A stretch of DNA of 10,406 nt from Phycisphaerales bacterium UBA2266 (GCA_002347125.1 DDXG01000265.1:1-10406), one strand, 5' to 3'; counted from the stretch's first letter, positions 1-6,827 are shown. A program made the numbers and translations. Notes: a model not told the origin generated them from the letters alone.

Positions 1-5
1 ACACA

Positions 6-20
6 AGGGCGAGACGCCCT
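6..20 (-). terminator. GC-rich hairpin after the HEAT-repeat gene, candidate terminator
   Basis: A perfect inverted repeat, AGGGCG-AGA-CGCCCT, lies 24 bases beyond the stop codon of the HEAT-repeat gene. Read on the minus strand, the 6-bp stem is followed by TTGTGT, only moderately U-rich, so a classical intrinsic terminator is possible but not strong. The flanking bases (GGCGAGGGCG...) allow a slightly larger alternative pairing. It could instead be one copy of a dispersed palindromic intergenic element; one copy cannot settle this. Confidence 0.4.
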
Positions 21-44
21 CGCCACGGGAAGCGAACGGCGAGT

Positions 45-2540
45 TCATCGCAGGCCGCGGATTCGCACGATGGCGCCCCAGAGCATGTTGTTCTGCGTGA
101 CCTTGAGCATCAGCGTGTTCTCCCCGGCCCGCAAGCGGACCCCGACGCGGTCCGGCTGCTCCGGTATCGGCCGCAGCACATTGTTCGCATGGACCACCTC
201 GCCGTTGAGCCAGACCTTCACGCCGTCGTCGCTGAAGACCTCCAGCGTCGCCGTCTTGTCCGCGTCGGACCTGATCACCGTCCGCAGGTACGCCACGCGG
301 TTGTCGCCGCCGTTCAGCGCCCGCAGCAGGTCGAGATAGCCGGCCTGCGGCGAGTCCGAGTAGTACGGCATCGCCGACCAGACTGCACCGGCTTCGGGCA
401 TCTCCGGGGCAAACGGCATGTCGAACAACTCGCTACAGCCCTTGCCCTCGGCTGTATAAGGCCCGGAGACCTCCCAATCCACGATACAATCGCGAACGGC
501 CTCGATCTGGCTGAGGACCCGGCCGGCCTCATTACGCACCGCCTCGCTGAAGTCCCCATCCAGCACCGCAATCACAACCTCCCGCACCGGCTCAGCGTGC
601 CGGATGCGGAGCCGGTCGGCAATCTTCACGGCCGCCATCGCCGCCTCGTTCTTCACATCCCGATCCTCCAGATAGCGGGCGGCCGCCTCCAGCGCCGCCA
701 GGACCCGCAACTGCGAGATACCCGCCAGTGTCTGCCGCTTCTCGGCCGGTCCGGCCAGGCTCATCGCCGACTCGTACATCGCCAGCTTCTCCTCGTCCGA
801 GACGGTGGAGCGACCCACCACGTCGATATACCCCCGAAGCGACAGCGTGCGATGCGTCCGGTTGCGGTCGGTGGCCGCCGTCTTCAGCAGGTCATCAGCA
901 GGCTCGCCCGTCGGCCAGCCTGCCAGCGAAGTGATAGCCACGTATCGCACCCGCTCGCTTTCATCGGCCAGCGCCGCACGCAGCACGCCGAGGGCCGAAG
1001 GGTCCCCCATCTTGCCCAGCACCCCCAGCAGCGACACGCGAAGCGCCTCACCGGCCGCACTATCCAATTCACGGATGACCGCCAGCGACGCCTCCCGCTC
1101 GGCCCCGACCCGCCGGGCCGCGCTCACCATCGCCCGGGCCGCATCTTCCCGGTCGGATGGGTTACGCACCAGCAGCCCGGCAAGCGGCTCGATGTCCGCA
1201 TCGCCGCCGAGTTCGCCGATGGCCCGATACGCCGCCGCCCGGACCTTGGCATCACGGTCTTCGGCCATCACGCGAATCGCCCCTATCGCCCGCGACGAAC
1301 GACGTGCCCGCAGCGCATCGATCAATTCCACCCGAACTGCCGCCGTGGCATCCTTCATTTCGCGGACGACCGACTCGGCCACGTCGCGGCCGGACAGCGC
1401 CGACAGAGCGGCTCTGGCGGCCGCCTGCTCGGGGCCGCGACTGGACACCGCCCGCTCGGCCAGCAGCCCGACCGATGTCCCGTCGCCCAACCGTCCTATC
1501 ACCTCTAGGGCCGCCACGCGAACCGACATATCGCGGCTTGCGGCCGCTTCGGCCACCGCCGGCAGCGCCGCCTTATCCCCGCGGGCCGCCAGGGCCCGAA
1601 CCAGCACTACCTGCTCATCGGCCGGCAGTCTGGCCAGCCGCTCGGCAAATACAAATGTCGCCGCCCGCCCAGGCACCTCATGCACGAGTCGGGCCGCCGC
1701 TTCCCGTACATGCCGGTCCCTGCTCAACAGCGCATCTCCGACCCGCTGGGCTGCGCGGCCGTCGCCGGTCATTGCCAGGCCCCGCAGTGCCGCTGCGCGA
1801 ATCCACGGCTTGGGCCCATCGAAAAAGACACGCTCGTAGATTTGAGCCGCCTCCGCCTGGTCGCCGCCGGCCACCAGGCCGTCCGCACAGATCAGCAGGC
1901 TATCGGCCGTCACCTCCGCTATCCGCCCCTGCGCGCTGCTCATCGCCACTTCGAGAGCCGATGCGGCATCCGAACCGCCGATCCGCCCCAGCGAGCGGGC
2001 CGCCTCGCACGCCGTCTCGGCATCCTCCGACCTCAGCAGGTTCTTCAGCGGTTCAACGGCCGTCGCCGTCCGGCAGTTGCCGAGGGTGTGGATGATCCCC
2101 AGCCGCGTCTTGCCGGAGGTCCGGTCCAGAGCCGCCAGCAGCGTCTGGTCCGCGCCCGCCCCGCCGATCTGCGCCAGCGCATACCGCGCGATGTGCGAGA
2201 GTCTGTCGTCCGTGAGCATCACCCCCAAGGCGGGGACTTCCGCCTGCGTCCCAATCAAGGCCAACTGGCGACACGCGAAGTCCTTGGCCCCGTAGGCAGC
2301 CGTACTCTCGATGACGGCAGTATAACCGGCCCGCAGTCTGACCCGGGTCGCCGCATCCCCGTGCGAGCCCACCGTGGCCGCCCGAAGCGTGGAAACGACC
2401 TCCTCCGAACCACCGAAGTCGTACTGCTTGAGGGCCGTGAGGGCCGTGAGGGCCTCTTCGACGGTCATCGCCCCGGCCGCCGAGCCCAATACTCCTGCCC
2501 CCGCAACAACCGCACACGCAATAATCAGTAGCCGTCTCAT
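45..2540 (-). CDS. Secreted HEAT-repeat protein with C-terminal beta-sandwich (galactose-binding-like) domain
   Basis: Start chosen at the internal ATG (2538-2540), giving 831 residues, because it opens a textbook signal peptide: MRRLL, a hydrophobic stretch, then a likely cut near SAAGA (residue 24). The same frame extends upstream to 2699, but that adds 53 residues without export character and runs over a repeat and the end of the next gene. Residues about 30-680 are tandem alpha-helical HEAT-type repeats with recurring A-V-x-x-L, A-A-R-S-L-G-R-I-G and V-R-x-A-A patterns. Residues about 684-831 form a separate beta-rich domain with a SDDG motif (770-773), V-W-L-N-G (776-780) and L-R-A-G-E-N, resembling galactose-binding-like or PA14-type domains attached to planctomycete exported proteins. 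Role inferred: extracytoplasmic scaffold or ligand-binding protein; no catalytic motif is visible. Only a weak Shine-Dalgarno (GTGAG) precedes the start. Confidence 0.88.
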   Translation of the reverse strand: MRRLLIIACAVVAGAGVLGSAAGAMTVEEALTALTALKQYDFGGSEEVVSTLRAATVGSHGDAATRVRLRAGYTAVIESTAAYGAKDFACRQLALIGTQAEVPALGVMLTDDRLSHIARYALAQIGGAGADQTLLAALDRTSGKTRLGIIHTLGNCRTATAVEPLKNLLRSEDAETACEAARSLGRIGGSDAASALEVAMSSAQGRIAEVTADSLLICADGLVAGGDQAEAAQIYERVFFDGPKPWIRAAALRGLAMTGDGRAAQRVGDALLSRDRHVREAAARLVHEVPGRAATFVFAERLARLPADEQVVLVRALAARGDKAALPAVAEAAASRDMSVRVAALEVIGRLGDGTSVGLLAERAVSSRGPEQAAARAALSALSGRDVAESVVREMKDATAAVRVELIDALRARRSSRAIGAIRVMAEDRDAKVRAAAYRAIGELGGDADIEPLAGLLVRNPSDREDAARAMVSAARRVGAEREASLAVIRELDSAAGEALRVSLLGVLGKMGDPSALGVLRAALADESERVRYVAITSLAGWPTGEPADDLLKTAATDRNRTHRTLSLRGYIDVVGRSTVSDEEKLAMYESAMSLAGPAEKRQTLAGISQLRVLAALEAAARYLEDRDVKNEAAMAAVKIADRLRIRHAEPVREVVIAVLDGDFSEAVRNEAGRVLSQIEAVRDCIVDWEVSGPYTAEGKGCSELFDMPFAPEMPEAGAVWSAMPYYSDSPQAGYLDLLRALNGGDNRVAYLRTVIRSDADKTATLEVFSDDGVKVWLNGEVVHANNVLRPIPEQPDRVGVRLRAGENTLMLKVTQNNMLWGAIVRIRGLR
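2430..2456 (-). repeat. In-frame 9-base tandem repeat near the N-terminus of the HEAT-repeat protein
   Basis: On the plus strand GAGGGCCGT occurs twice in perfect tandem, followed by a 7-of-9 copy, GAGGGCCTC. On the coding strand this encodes A-L-T-A-L-T-A-L-K just after the signal peptide. Gain or loss of a unit would preserve frame, so length variation between strains is plausible. Confidence 0.75.
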
Positions 2541-2564
2541 AACATCACTCACAAAACGAACGTA

Positions 2565-2679
2565 AAACGTAAAGTCCAAAACGCAAAGGCAAAACTCAAG
2601 ACCCCAAACCTTGCCATCCGCGTCTGTTCTCACCGCCTTGGGTCTTGGCCTGTGGCTTTGGGTTTCCACCTTTAAGTTT
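2565..2679. repeat. Large imperfect inverted repeat in the oxidoreductase/HEAT spacer
   Basis: Arms 2565-2607 and 2638-2679 are reverse complements at 31 of 42 aligned positions plus one bulged C, with a 30-base spacer. The best-paired core is CAAGACCCCAA (2597-2607) against TTGGGTCTTG (2638-2647). The arms have a keyword-like texture of AAAC, TAAAG, CAAAG and CAAGACCC words. On the minus strand, the direction of both flanking genes, the 3' arm is followed by T-rich sequence, so the transcript could fold into a long hairpin ending the oxidoreductase message or separating it from the HEAT gene. The spacer (2541-2685) shows no convincing promoter beyond loose TTG/TACGTT matches. Confidence 0.6.
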
Positions 2680-2685
2680 GCAGTT

Positions 2686-3987
2686 TCAAACATCGACACG
2701 CTGAATCTGGTAGGGGCTGCGCATCTCCCGCCAGAGCATCCGGTCGGCCTCCGGGTCGTTGGCGAACCGCTCGGCCGCGGGGTCCCACTTCAAGGGCCGT
2801 CCCAGCCAGTACGCGATATTGCCCAGATGACAGACACTGATCGAGCGATACCCGATGTCGGCGTCACTGGCCGGCCGGGTCCGGTTTCGCACGGCGTTGA
2901 GGAAGTCCAGATGGTGGTCCTTGCTCTCGTGCAGATGGATTTCATTGGGCCCGATCTGCTGACGCAGCAGAGACTCCGGACTGGTCCGCAGGAACCCCCG
3001 ATTGACCTCCACCTCCCCCTCGGTCCCCTTGAAGAGCACGCCGTTGCAGTTCTGGTTCCGCTGCATCACCACGCCGTTCGGATACACGTAGGTCAACACC
3101 TGAATATCCTTGCCGTCCGGCGGCAGTATCTCCACGGGCCCGCTGTCCTCGAAGCCGCTGCCCCACTGAGCAATGTCAAAGTGGTGCGCCCCCCAGTTTG
3201 TCATCTCTCCACCGGAGTAGTCCTTCCACACCATCCATCCCAGCAGCCCCGGATGATAGGGCCGCCACGGGGCCTGGCCCAGCCATCGGTCATAGTCCAG
3301 CCAGTCCGGCGGGTCGCCCCCGGCCGGCAGATTGCACTCGCTCGGAGGCCCGCCCACGTTCACGGTAATATGCTTCAATTCCCCTATGTAGCCGTTTCGC
3401 ACCAGTTCGCAGGCGAAACGGAAGTTGCGGTCCGACCGCTGCTGCGTGCCGGTCTGAAATATCCGCCCGTACCGCCGCACCGCCTCGGCCAAAGCCCTGG
3501 CTTCGTAGACCGTCAGCGAGATCGGCTTCTCGCAGTAGACGTCCTTGCCCGCCTTGGCCGCCGCAATGGATATCGGACTGTGCCAGCGGTCGCCCGTCGC
3601 ACACAGGATCGCGTCGATATCCTCCCTTGCCAGCAGTTCCTCATAGTAGTGGTACGCATGGCAATCGTTGTTGCCGTATTCCTGGTCCACGAGCATCTTG
3701 GCGCGGTTGAGGTTGTTGCGGTTGACGTCGCAGACCGCCACGACGTGCACCCCGCGAGCCATGAAGCCGCCTTTGGGCACCCAGTCGATGTTCGGCGCAT
3801 CGGATCCGCGCCACCCCATCCCGGCCGTCCCCTGCCCCCCCAGCCCGATACACCCCATCACCACGCGCTCACCGGCCGGCGGCTGCCCCGCGCCGCCCAG
3901 GGCCCCCGTCGTAATCGCATACGGAAAGCCTATGGCCCCGGCCGCAGTCTTAAGAAACCCGCGCCGGGATACACTCGTTAAGCCCAT
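2686..3987 (-). CDS. Tat-exported Gfo/Idh/MocA family oxidoreductase
   Basis: A 433-residue protein. Residues 7-13 are SRRGFLK, a twin-arginine motif followed by a short hydrophobic stretch ending near TTGALGG, so export folded with its cofactor is likely. A Rossmann fold follows: V-M-G-C-I-G-L-G-G-Q-G at 43-53 and V-V-A-V-C-D at 82-87. The family motif C-E-K-P-I is at 152-156, with Lys154 the usual catalytic/nicotinamide-contacting residue, and W-G-A-H-H-F-D-I-A-Q-W at 265-275 supplies conserved His/Asp residues of the substrate domain. The C-terminus (P-L-K-W-D-P...) is the form abundant in planctomycetes. Expected role: NAD(P)-dependent oxidation or reduction of a sugar or polyol, possibly in glycan degradation; substrate not readable. 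A perfect ribosome binding site supports the start. Length and motifs look intact. Confidence 0.93.
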   Translation of the reverse strand: MGLTSVSRRGFLKTAAGAIGFPYAITTGALGGAGQPPAGERVVMGCIGLGGQGTAGMGWRGSDAPNIDWVPKGGFMARGVHVVAVCDVNRNNLNRAKMLVDQEYGNNDCHAYHYYEELLAREDIDAILCATGDRWHSPISIAAAKAGKDVYCEKPISLTVYEARALAEAVRRYGRIFQTGTQQRSDRNFRFACELVRNGYIGELKHITVNVGGPPSECNLPAGGDPPDWLDYDRWLGQAPWRPYHPGLLGWMVWKDYSGGEMTNWGAHHFDIAQWGSGFEDSGPVEILPPDGKDIQVLTYVYPNGVVMQRNQNCNGVLFKGTEGEVEVNRGFLRTSPESLLRQQIGPNEIHLHESKDHHLDFLNAVRNRTRPASDADIGYRSISVCHLGNIAYWLGRPLKWDPAAERFANDPEADRMLWREMRSPYQIQRVDV

Positions 3988-3994
3988 ATCAGTA

Positions 3995-4000
3995 CCTCCT
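3995..4000 (-). promoter_or_regulatory. Strong ribosome binding site of the oxidoreductase gene
   Basis: On the minus strand AGGAGG lies 7 bases before the ATG at 3985-3987. It is the best Shine-Dalgarno in the window, fixes the start that includes the twin-arginine signal, and suggests strong translation compared with the neighbouring minus-strand genes. Confidence 0.85.
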
Positions 4001-4036
4001 GACTATATGGCGTTGCGTAAGAACTGCCACGCCGAC

Positions 4037-4065
4037 AATGTAACGCATCTCGGACCGCCGGACAA
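4037..4065 (-). promoter_or_regulatory. Putative sigma-70-like promoter of the oxidoreductase gene
   Basis: Read on the minus strand, TTGTCC (4060-4065) is followed by exactly 17 bases and then TACATT (4037-4042). A start near 4030 would give a leader of roughly 43 bases containing the AGGAGG site. This suggests the oxidoreductase is transcribed independently of rlmN, 152 bases upstream. Consensus matching only; planctomycete promoters are poorly characterised. Confidence 0.45.
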
Positions 4066-4111
4066 CCCCTCATTTCAATCGTCCTCGACACTCCCCCGCT
4101 GCCGTCAACGA

Positions 4112-4134
4112 CCAAAACGCAAATCGCAAGTAGC
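4112..4134 (-). repeat. T/G-rich keyword repeat, copy B
   Basis: Read on the minus strand this contains TTGCGATTTGCGTTTTGG just after the rlmN stop. TTTGCGTTTTGG is identical to a 12-base stretch in the oxidoreductase/HEAT spacer (plus-strand 2576-2587), and TGCGATTTG recurs near 5241. It may belong to a dispersed intergenic repeat family, or serve as a T-rich 3' region for rlmN. Confidence 0.5.
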
Positions 4135-4139
4135 AAGCC

Positions 4140-5150
4140 CTACGCTCCTTCATCCCTTCGTTTGCCGGCCAACTGTCCGCAGGCCCCGTGAATCTGACCG
4201 CCGAAGCGATACCGCTGCGTCACGCCAAGGCCGCCCGCCTCCAGGATGGACCGAAAGGCCTTGATCCGGATTGTATCGGACGGCGCAAACTCGCCCGTGG
4301 CGTTGTACGCAATCAGGTTGACCATGCACAGTCGCCCCTTTAAGAGCTTCACCAGGGACCTCGCGCAGGCGTCCGAATCATTGACGCCCTTGATCATGAT
4401 GTACTCGAACATGACCCGCCGCCCCGTTGCGCGGACGTATTCATCGACGGCCTCCATCACCGCCGCCACCGGGTACTTCCGCCCCGCGGGCATGATCCGG
4501 CGGCGGACCCCATCATCCGGCCCATTGAGCGACACCGCCAGATTCACCTGCACGCCTTCGCCCGCCAGCCGTCGAATCCCATCGACCACGCCCACCGTCG
4601 ATATCGATATCCGCCGGGCCCCCAACGCAAGCCCCTCCGGGTCGTTGAGCATCCGCACCGCGCCGATCACGTTGTCGTAATTGAGAAACGGCTCGCCCAT
4701 CCCCATGAACACGACGTTCGTCACCTTGTCGCCGCCGGCTTTGAGCCGCCGTGCGAACAGCACCACCTGCTCGACAATCTCCCACGCATCGAGATTGCGT
4801 TCAAATCCGATCCTGCCCGTCGCGCAGAACGTGCAGTCCAACGGACAACCCACCTGCGACGATACGCAGACCGTGTTGCGTCCATCCCCGTGCCGCATCA
4901 ATACGCACTCCACCCGACGCCCATCATGCAGTGTAATCAGGGCTTTCTCGCTGCGACCATCGGCTGTCCGTGAGACCTCCGCCTCGATCCCAATAGGGCA
5001 CTGGGCTGTCAGTTGTCCCCGCAGCTCCTTCGGCAACACGCTGACCTGCCCCCAGTCCTCCGCCAGTTCCCCGAACAAGGCCTTACGAACCTGCCTGCCG
5101 CGGTACGCGGCCTGGCTGGCAAGCAACGAATCCAGCATTCTCAAGTCCAC
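4140..5150 (-). CDS. rlmN: RlmN: 23S rRNA (adenine-2503-C2) / tRNA (adenine-37-C2) methyltransferase
   Basis: A 336-residue radical-SAM enzyme that methylates C2 of A2503 in 23S rRNA and, in several bacteria, A37 of some tRNAs. The [4Fe-4S] motif C-P-L-D-C-T-F-C is at 102-109. The two extra cysteines that carry and resolve the methyl intermediate are Cys95 (in V-C-V-S-S-Q-V-G-C) and Cys324 (in G-A-C-G-Q-L). The SAM-binding M-G-M-G-E-P is at 149-154 and I-S-T-V-G at 183-187. It is shorter at the N-terminus than the 384-residue E. coli enzyme, with only a short accessory segment before Y-R-G-R-Q. The C-terminal motif reads G-G-Q-I-H-G-A-C-G-Q-L where most relatives have G-x-D-I-x-A-A-C-G-Q-L. 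The start is a GTG (5148-5150); an ATG four codons later (5136-5138) with GGTGG 8 bases upstream is an equally good alternative. Housekeeping gene. Confidence 0.95.
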   Translation of the reverse strand: MDLRMLDSLLASQAAYRGRQVRKALFGELAEDWGQVSVLPKELRGQLTAQCPIGIEAEVSRTADGRSEKALITLHDGRRVECVLMRHGDGRNTVCVSSQVGCPLDCTFCATGRIGFERNLDAWEIVEQVVLFARRLKAGGDKVTNVVFMGMGEPFLNYDNVIGAVRMLNDPEGLALGARRISISTVGVVDGIRRLAGEGVQVNLAVSLNGPDDGVRRRIMPAGRKYPVAAVMEAVDEYVRATGRRVMFEYIMIKGVNDSDACARSLVKLLKGRLCMVNLIAYNATGEFAPSDTIRIKAFRSILEAGGLGVTQRYRFGGQIHGACGQLAGKRRDEGA

Positions 5151-5206
5151 CGATCGACCCCAGCCTCACACACCCATCCACACCGTGCCCAACTGCGGAA
5201 TCCCCC

Positions 5207-5221
5207 CCATGCAGAGCATGG
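5207..5221. repeat. Short perfect dyad upstream of rlmN
   Basis: CCATGC-AGA-GCATGG, 6-bp arms with a 3-base centre, lies in the 113-base spacer before rlmN. On the minus strand it directly abuts TTGACG (plus-strand 5222-5227), which resembles a -35 box, so the dyad would occupy the promoter spacer. No good -10 follows at the right distance (GGATTC). Possible operator, low certainty. Confidence 0.3.
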
Positions 5222-5230
5222 CGTCAACAC

Positions 5231-5262
5231 GTTTGCCTTCTGCGATTTGTTTTTTGCGTCTT
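5231..5262 (+). repeat. T/G-rich keyword repeat, copy C
   Basis: The plus strand carries TTTGCCTTCTGCGATTTG followed by TTTTTTGCGTC. It resembles the minus-strand reading of the oxidoreductase/HEAT spacer (TTTTGCCTTTGCGTTTTGG) and copy B (TTGCGATTTGCGTTTTGG). It lies immediately beyond the stop of the TM198-like gene, in the orientation opposite to copies A and B. Confidence 0.45.
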
Positions 5263-5263
5263 C

Positions 5264-5947
5264 TCAGAGGTCCCACTCCTTGTGCGTCTTGACCAGCTTG
5301 TTCTGAATGATGATCCCCAGTATCGTCGGCGCGATAAACGCCACGGGCACAAACCACCGCTTTTCATTGACCAGCGATGTAATCTCCTCGCTGGTCAGCG
5401 GATACAGGTACAGCAGCGCCAGCATCCCGACCATCATCAGCCCCGACCCGCCCATGCTCGTGAACAGGATCACCGCAATCTTAAAGACGATGAAGGAGAT
5501 CATGCCCCCCGCGATCACGCCAATCAGCGCGCCGGCCCAGATGTACTTGTCCGTCAGATTGCACGCATACCACAGGCCCGCCGTCATCGCTCCGCCGGCG
5601 GCCGCACCGAGAATCGCCACCGCATGGCGCATCAGCGGTATCGCCAGCGCCGCCATCAATCCCATGCCGATGGCGCCGGCCGCTACCCGATTGTCAAAAC
5701 CGCTGATTTTGGAGACCGCCATGGTCCCGGCCGCCATGCCCAACAACGCAAACGCAATCACCACGAGCACCTTGAAGACCCGCCAGCCGTAGAACAGGCA
5801 TACCGAGCCGAACGCGATAAACATCAGCGCCTCCATCAGCCCCATGCCTGTCACCAGTTCCCACATCGCTTCCACAGGAGGCGTGGTCTCATTCGAGACC
5901 TCCGATCCGTTCTCGGCCGCCACCGCCAATACCGTCACGTAATCCAT
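5264..5947 (-). CDS. Multi-pass membrane protein, TM7S3/TM198 (DUF4203)-like, second of a tandem pair
   Basis: A 227-residue hydrophobic protein with a polar N-terminal stretch (10-30), then about seven membrane segments near 38-54, 57-77, 88-104, 108-127, 134-152, 153-180 and 199-216. The segment F-G-S-V-C-L-F-Y-G-W-R-V-F-K (46-59), followed by a Gly/Ala-rich helix, matches the F-Y-G-x-R-x-F-K signature of the TM7S3/TM198 family, known mostly from eukaryotic proteins but also present in bacteria; the call is from memory of that pattern. Function in bacteria is unknown. GAGGAG 8 bases before the ATG supports the start. It lies 36 bases after a second protein of similar build, so the two probably form an operon and may form a hetero-oligomer. 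No catalytic motif is visible. Confidence 0.75.
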   Translation of the reverse strand: MDYVTVLAVAAENGSEVSNETTPPVEAMWELVTGMGLMEALMFIAFGSVCLFYGWRVFKVLVVIAFALLGMAAGTMAVSKISGFDNRVAAGAIGMGLMAALAIPLMRHAVAILGAAAGGAMTAGLWYACNLTDKYIWAGALIGVIAGGMISFIVFKIAVILFTSMGGSGLMMVGMLALLYLYPLTSEEITSLVNEKRWFVPVAFIAPTILGIIIQNKLVKTHKEWDL

Positions 5948-5952
5948 ATTTT

Positions 5953-5966
5953 GATCTCCTCAGATC
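5953..5966 (-). promoter_or_regulatory. Ribosome binding site embedded in a small dyad
   Basis: On the minus strand GATCT-GAGG-AGATC contains GAGGAG (5956-5961), 8 bases before the ATG at 5945-5947. The 5-bp arms could pair with the Shine-Dalgarno partly in the loop. The stem is short, so a regulatory effect is speculative; the RBS assignment itself is good. Confidence 0.6.
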
Positions 5967-5983
5967 GCCCCTGGTCCACCATC

Positions 5984-6760
5984 CTACGCATCGTCGGCCT
6001 TGCCCTTGTCGGTCCTTTTCACGGCCGCTTCCCTGCGTCCGCACAACACAAGCTGAATCACCGCACCAAAAACGGTCATCCCCAAGAGAACCACTCCATA
6101 CACGCCCGCACGCCCCGCCACCCGGCTCAGCGGCGACGAGCCCTTGTACAGCAACAGCATCCCCATTCCACAGGACATCATCATGCATCCAAGCATCGAA
6201 CAGCACACCGCCGCCGCCACCCGCTTGAGGAGCAGGCCCAGCACCACAACCGCGGCCACTGCGCCCACCGGGCCAAGCCAACCGTACAGCGGCACTGCTG
6301 ACGCCCCTTTCCAGACGGATGAGACCAGCTCCCCCACAAACGCCCGCAGTTGCTCGAGGCTCTCGGCAATGGTCTCAGTCGGAATCCGTTCGACAACCGC
6401 CTCCGGCAGCCCGACGGCGCCTTCGGGCAGTTCACCGTAGATACTGGCGAAGATGAACAGGTCCACCACCAGCACCATGGCCGCCAGTGTGACCATGACG
6501 AACACCTTTTCCACCACCACCGCCGACAGGGCGCAGACTACAGCCAGAATCACCGCCGCCCCGACATTGCGTCCAATGACGAAATACCCCAGTGTCGCGC
6601 CGACCACGATGCCCGCCATCGCGGGCCCGACCCGGCGCATCCCGAGCCCCCCCAGCCACATGAACAGACCCAGCACCACCAGCGCAAGACCCGGCACAAT
6701 CAGCACCACGGGCCGAAGCCCGGCGGCCGTCTGCTCAAACTCTAGCAACACATCAAGCAT
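5984..6760 (-). CDS. Multi-pass membrane protein, TM7S3/TM198-like, first of a tandem pair
   Basis: About 258 residues from the ATG at 6758-6760; an in-frame GTG two codons earlier (6764-6766) is an alternative start. Neither has a clear Shine-Dalgarno. Numbered from the GTG, membrane segments lie near 19-38, 47-65, 68-85, 88-108, 164-182, 186-207 and 221-242. A roughly 50-residue polar section (109-160) with an amphipathic stretch interrupts the bundle after the fourth helix, and the C-terminus is basic and charged. The G-L-F-M-W-L-G-G-L-G-M-R-R-V-G-P segment followed by a Gly-rich helix parallels the F-Y-G-W-R-V-F-K region of the downstream gene, so I read the two as divergent paralogues. 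A Cys/Met-rich helix (C-C-S-M-L-G-C-M-M-M-S-C at 188-199) is unusual. Function unknown. It is the first minus-strand gene beside the divergent promoter region. Confidence 0.7.
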   Translation of the reverse strand: MLDVLLEFEQTAAGLRPVVLIVPGLALVVLGLFMWLGGLGMRRVGPAMAGIVVGATLGYFVIGRNVGAAVILAVVCALSAVVVEKVFVMVTLAAMVLVVDLFIFASIYGELPEGAVGLPEAVVERIPTETIAESLEQLRAFVGELVSSVWKGASAVPLYGWLGPVGAVAAVVVLGLLLKRVAAAVCCSMLGCMMMSCGMGMLLLYKGSSPLSRVAGRAGVYGVVLLGMTVFGAVIQLVLCGRREAAVKRTDKGKADDA

Positions 6761-6788
6761 AAACACTTGTCAATAAAGAGCTTAGAAT

Positions 6789-6794
6789 CATATC
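6789..6794 (-). promoter_or_regulatory. Possible -10 element for the minus-strand membrane-protein pair
   Basis: On the minus strand TATGAT lies about 28 bases before the ATG at 6760. No convincing -35 hexamer sits 16-18 bases upstream, so this is a partial match only, noted because the region between the divergent genes must hold this promoter. Confidence 0.25.
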
Positions 6795-6803
6795 AGCCCA
6801 TCG

Positions 6804-6827
6804 GAGTGCAGATGTGCGAACGCACTC
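6804..6827. repeat. Nested dyad in the divergent promoter region
   Basis: GAGTGC (6804-6809) and GCACTC (6822-6827) form an inverted repeat with a 12-base centre. Inside it GTGCG-AA-CGCAC (6814-6825) is a second, overlapping dyad, so the two cannot pair at once. The position, just upstream of the minus-strand membrane-protein pair and about 115 bases from the plus-strand -35, fits an operator. The rest of the 6761-7013 interval holds the two promoters and nothing else I can name. Confidence 0.35.

Noticed and set aside
189..1508. Long plus-strand frame (439 codons) opposite the HEAT-repeat gene
   Set aside because: It is antisense to a well-supported coding sequence, has a low-complexity Arg/His/Pro-rich product, no membrane or domain pattern and no credible ribosome binding site; a product of high GC and codon bias.
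2541..2699. 53-codon N-terminal extension of the HEAT-repeat protein
   Set aside because: It would bury the signal peptide, overlaps the oxidoreductase stop, and is translated from the inverted-repeat spacer; the start at 2540 is far better.
2611..3981. Plus-strand frame of 456 codons opposite the oxidoreductase
   Set aside because: Mirrors the oxidoreductase, whose motifs, Tat signal and AGGAGG site are unambiguous; the mirror product has no recognisable feature.
5282..6301. Plus-strand frame of 339 codons across the two membrane-protein genes
   Set aside because: His/Arg/Gln-rich composition typical of antisense reading of hydrophobic helices, and it crosses the 36-base spacer between two real genes.
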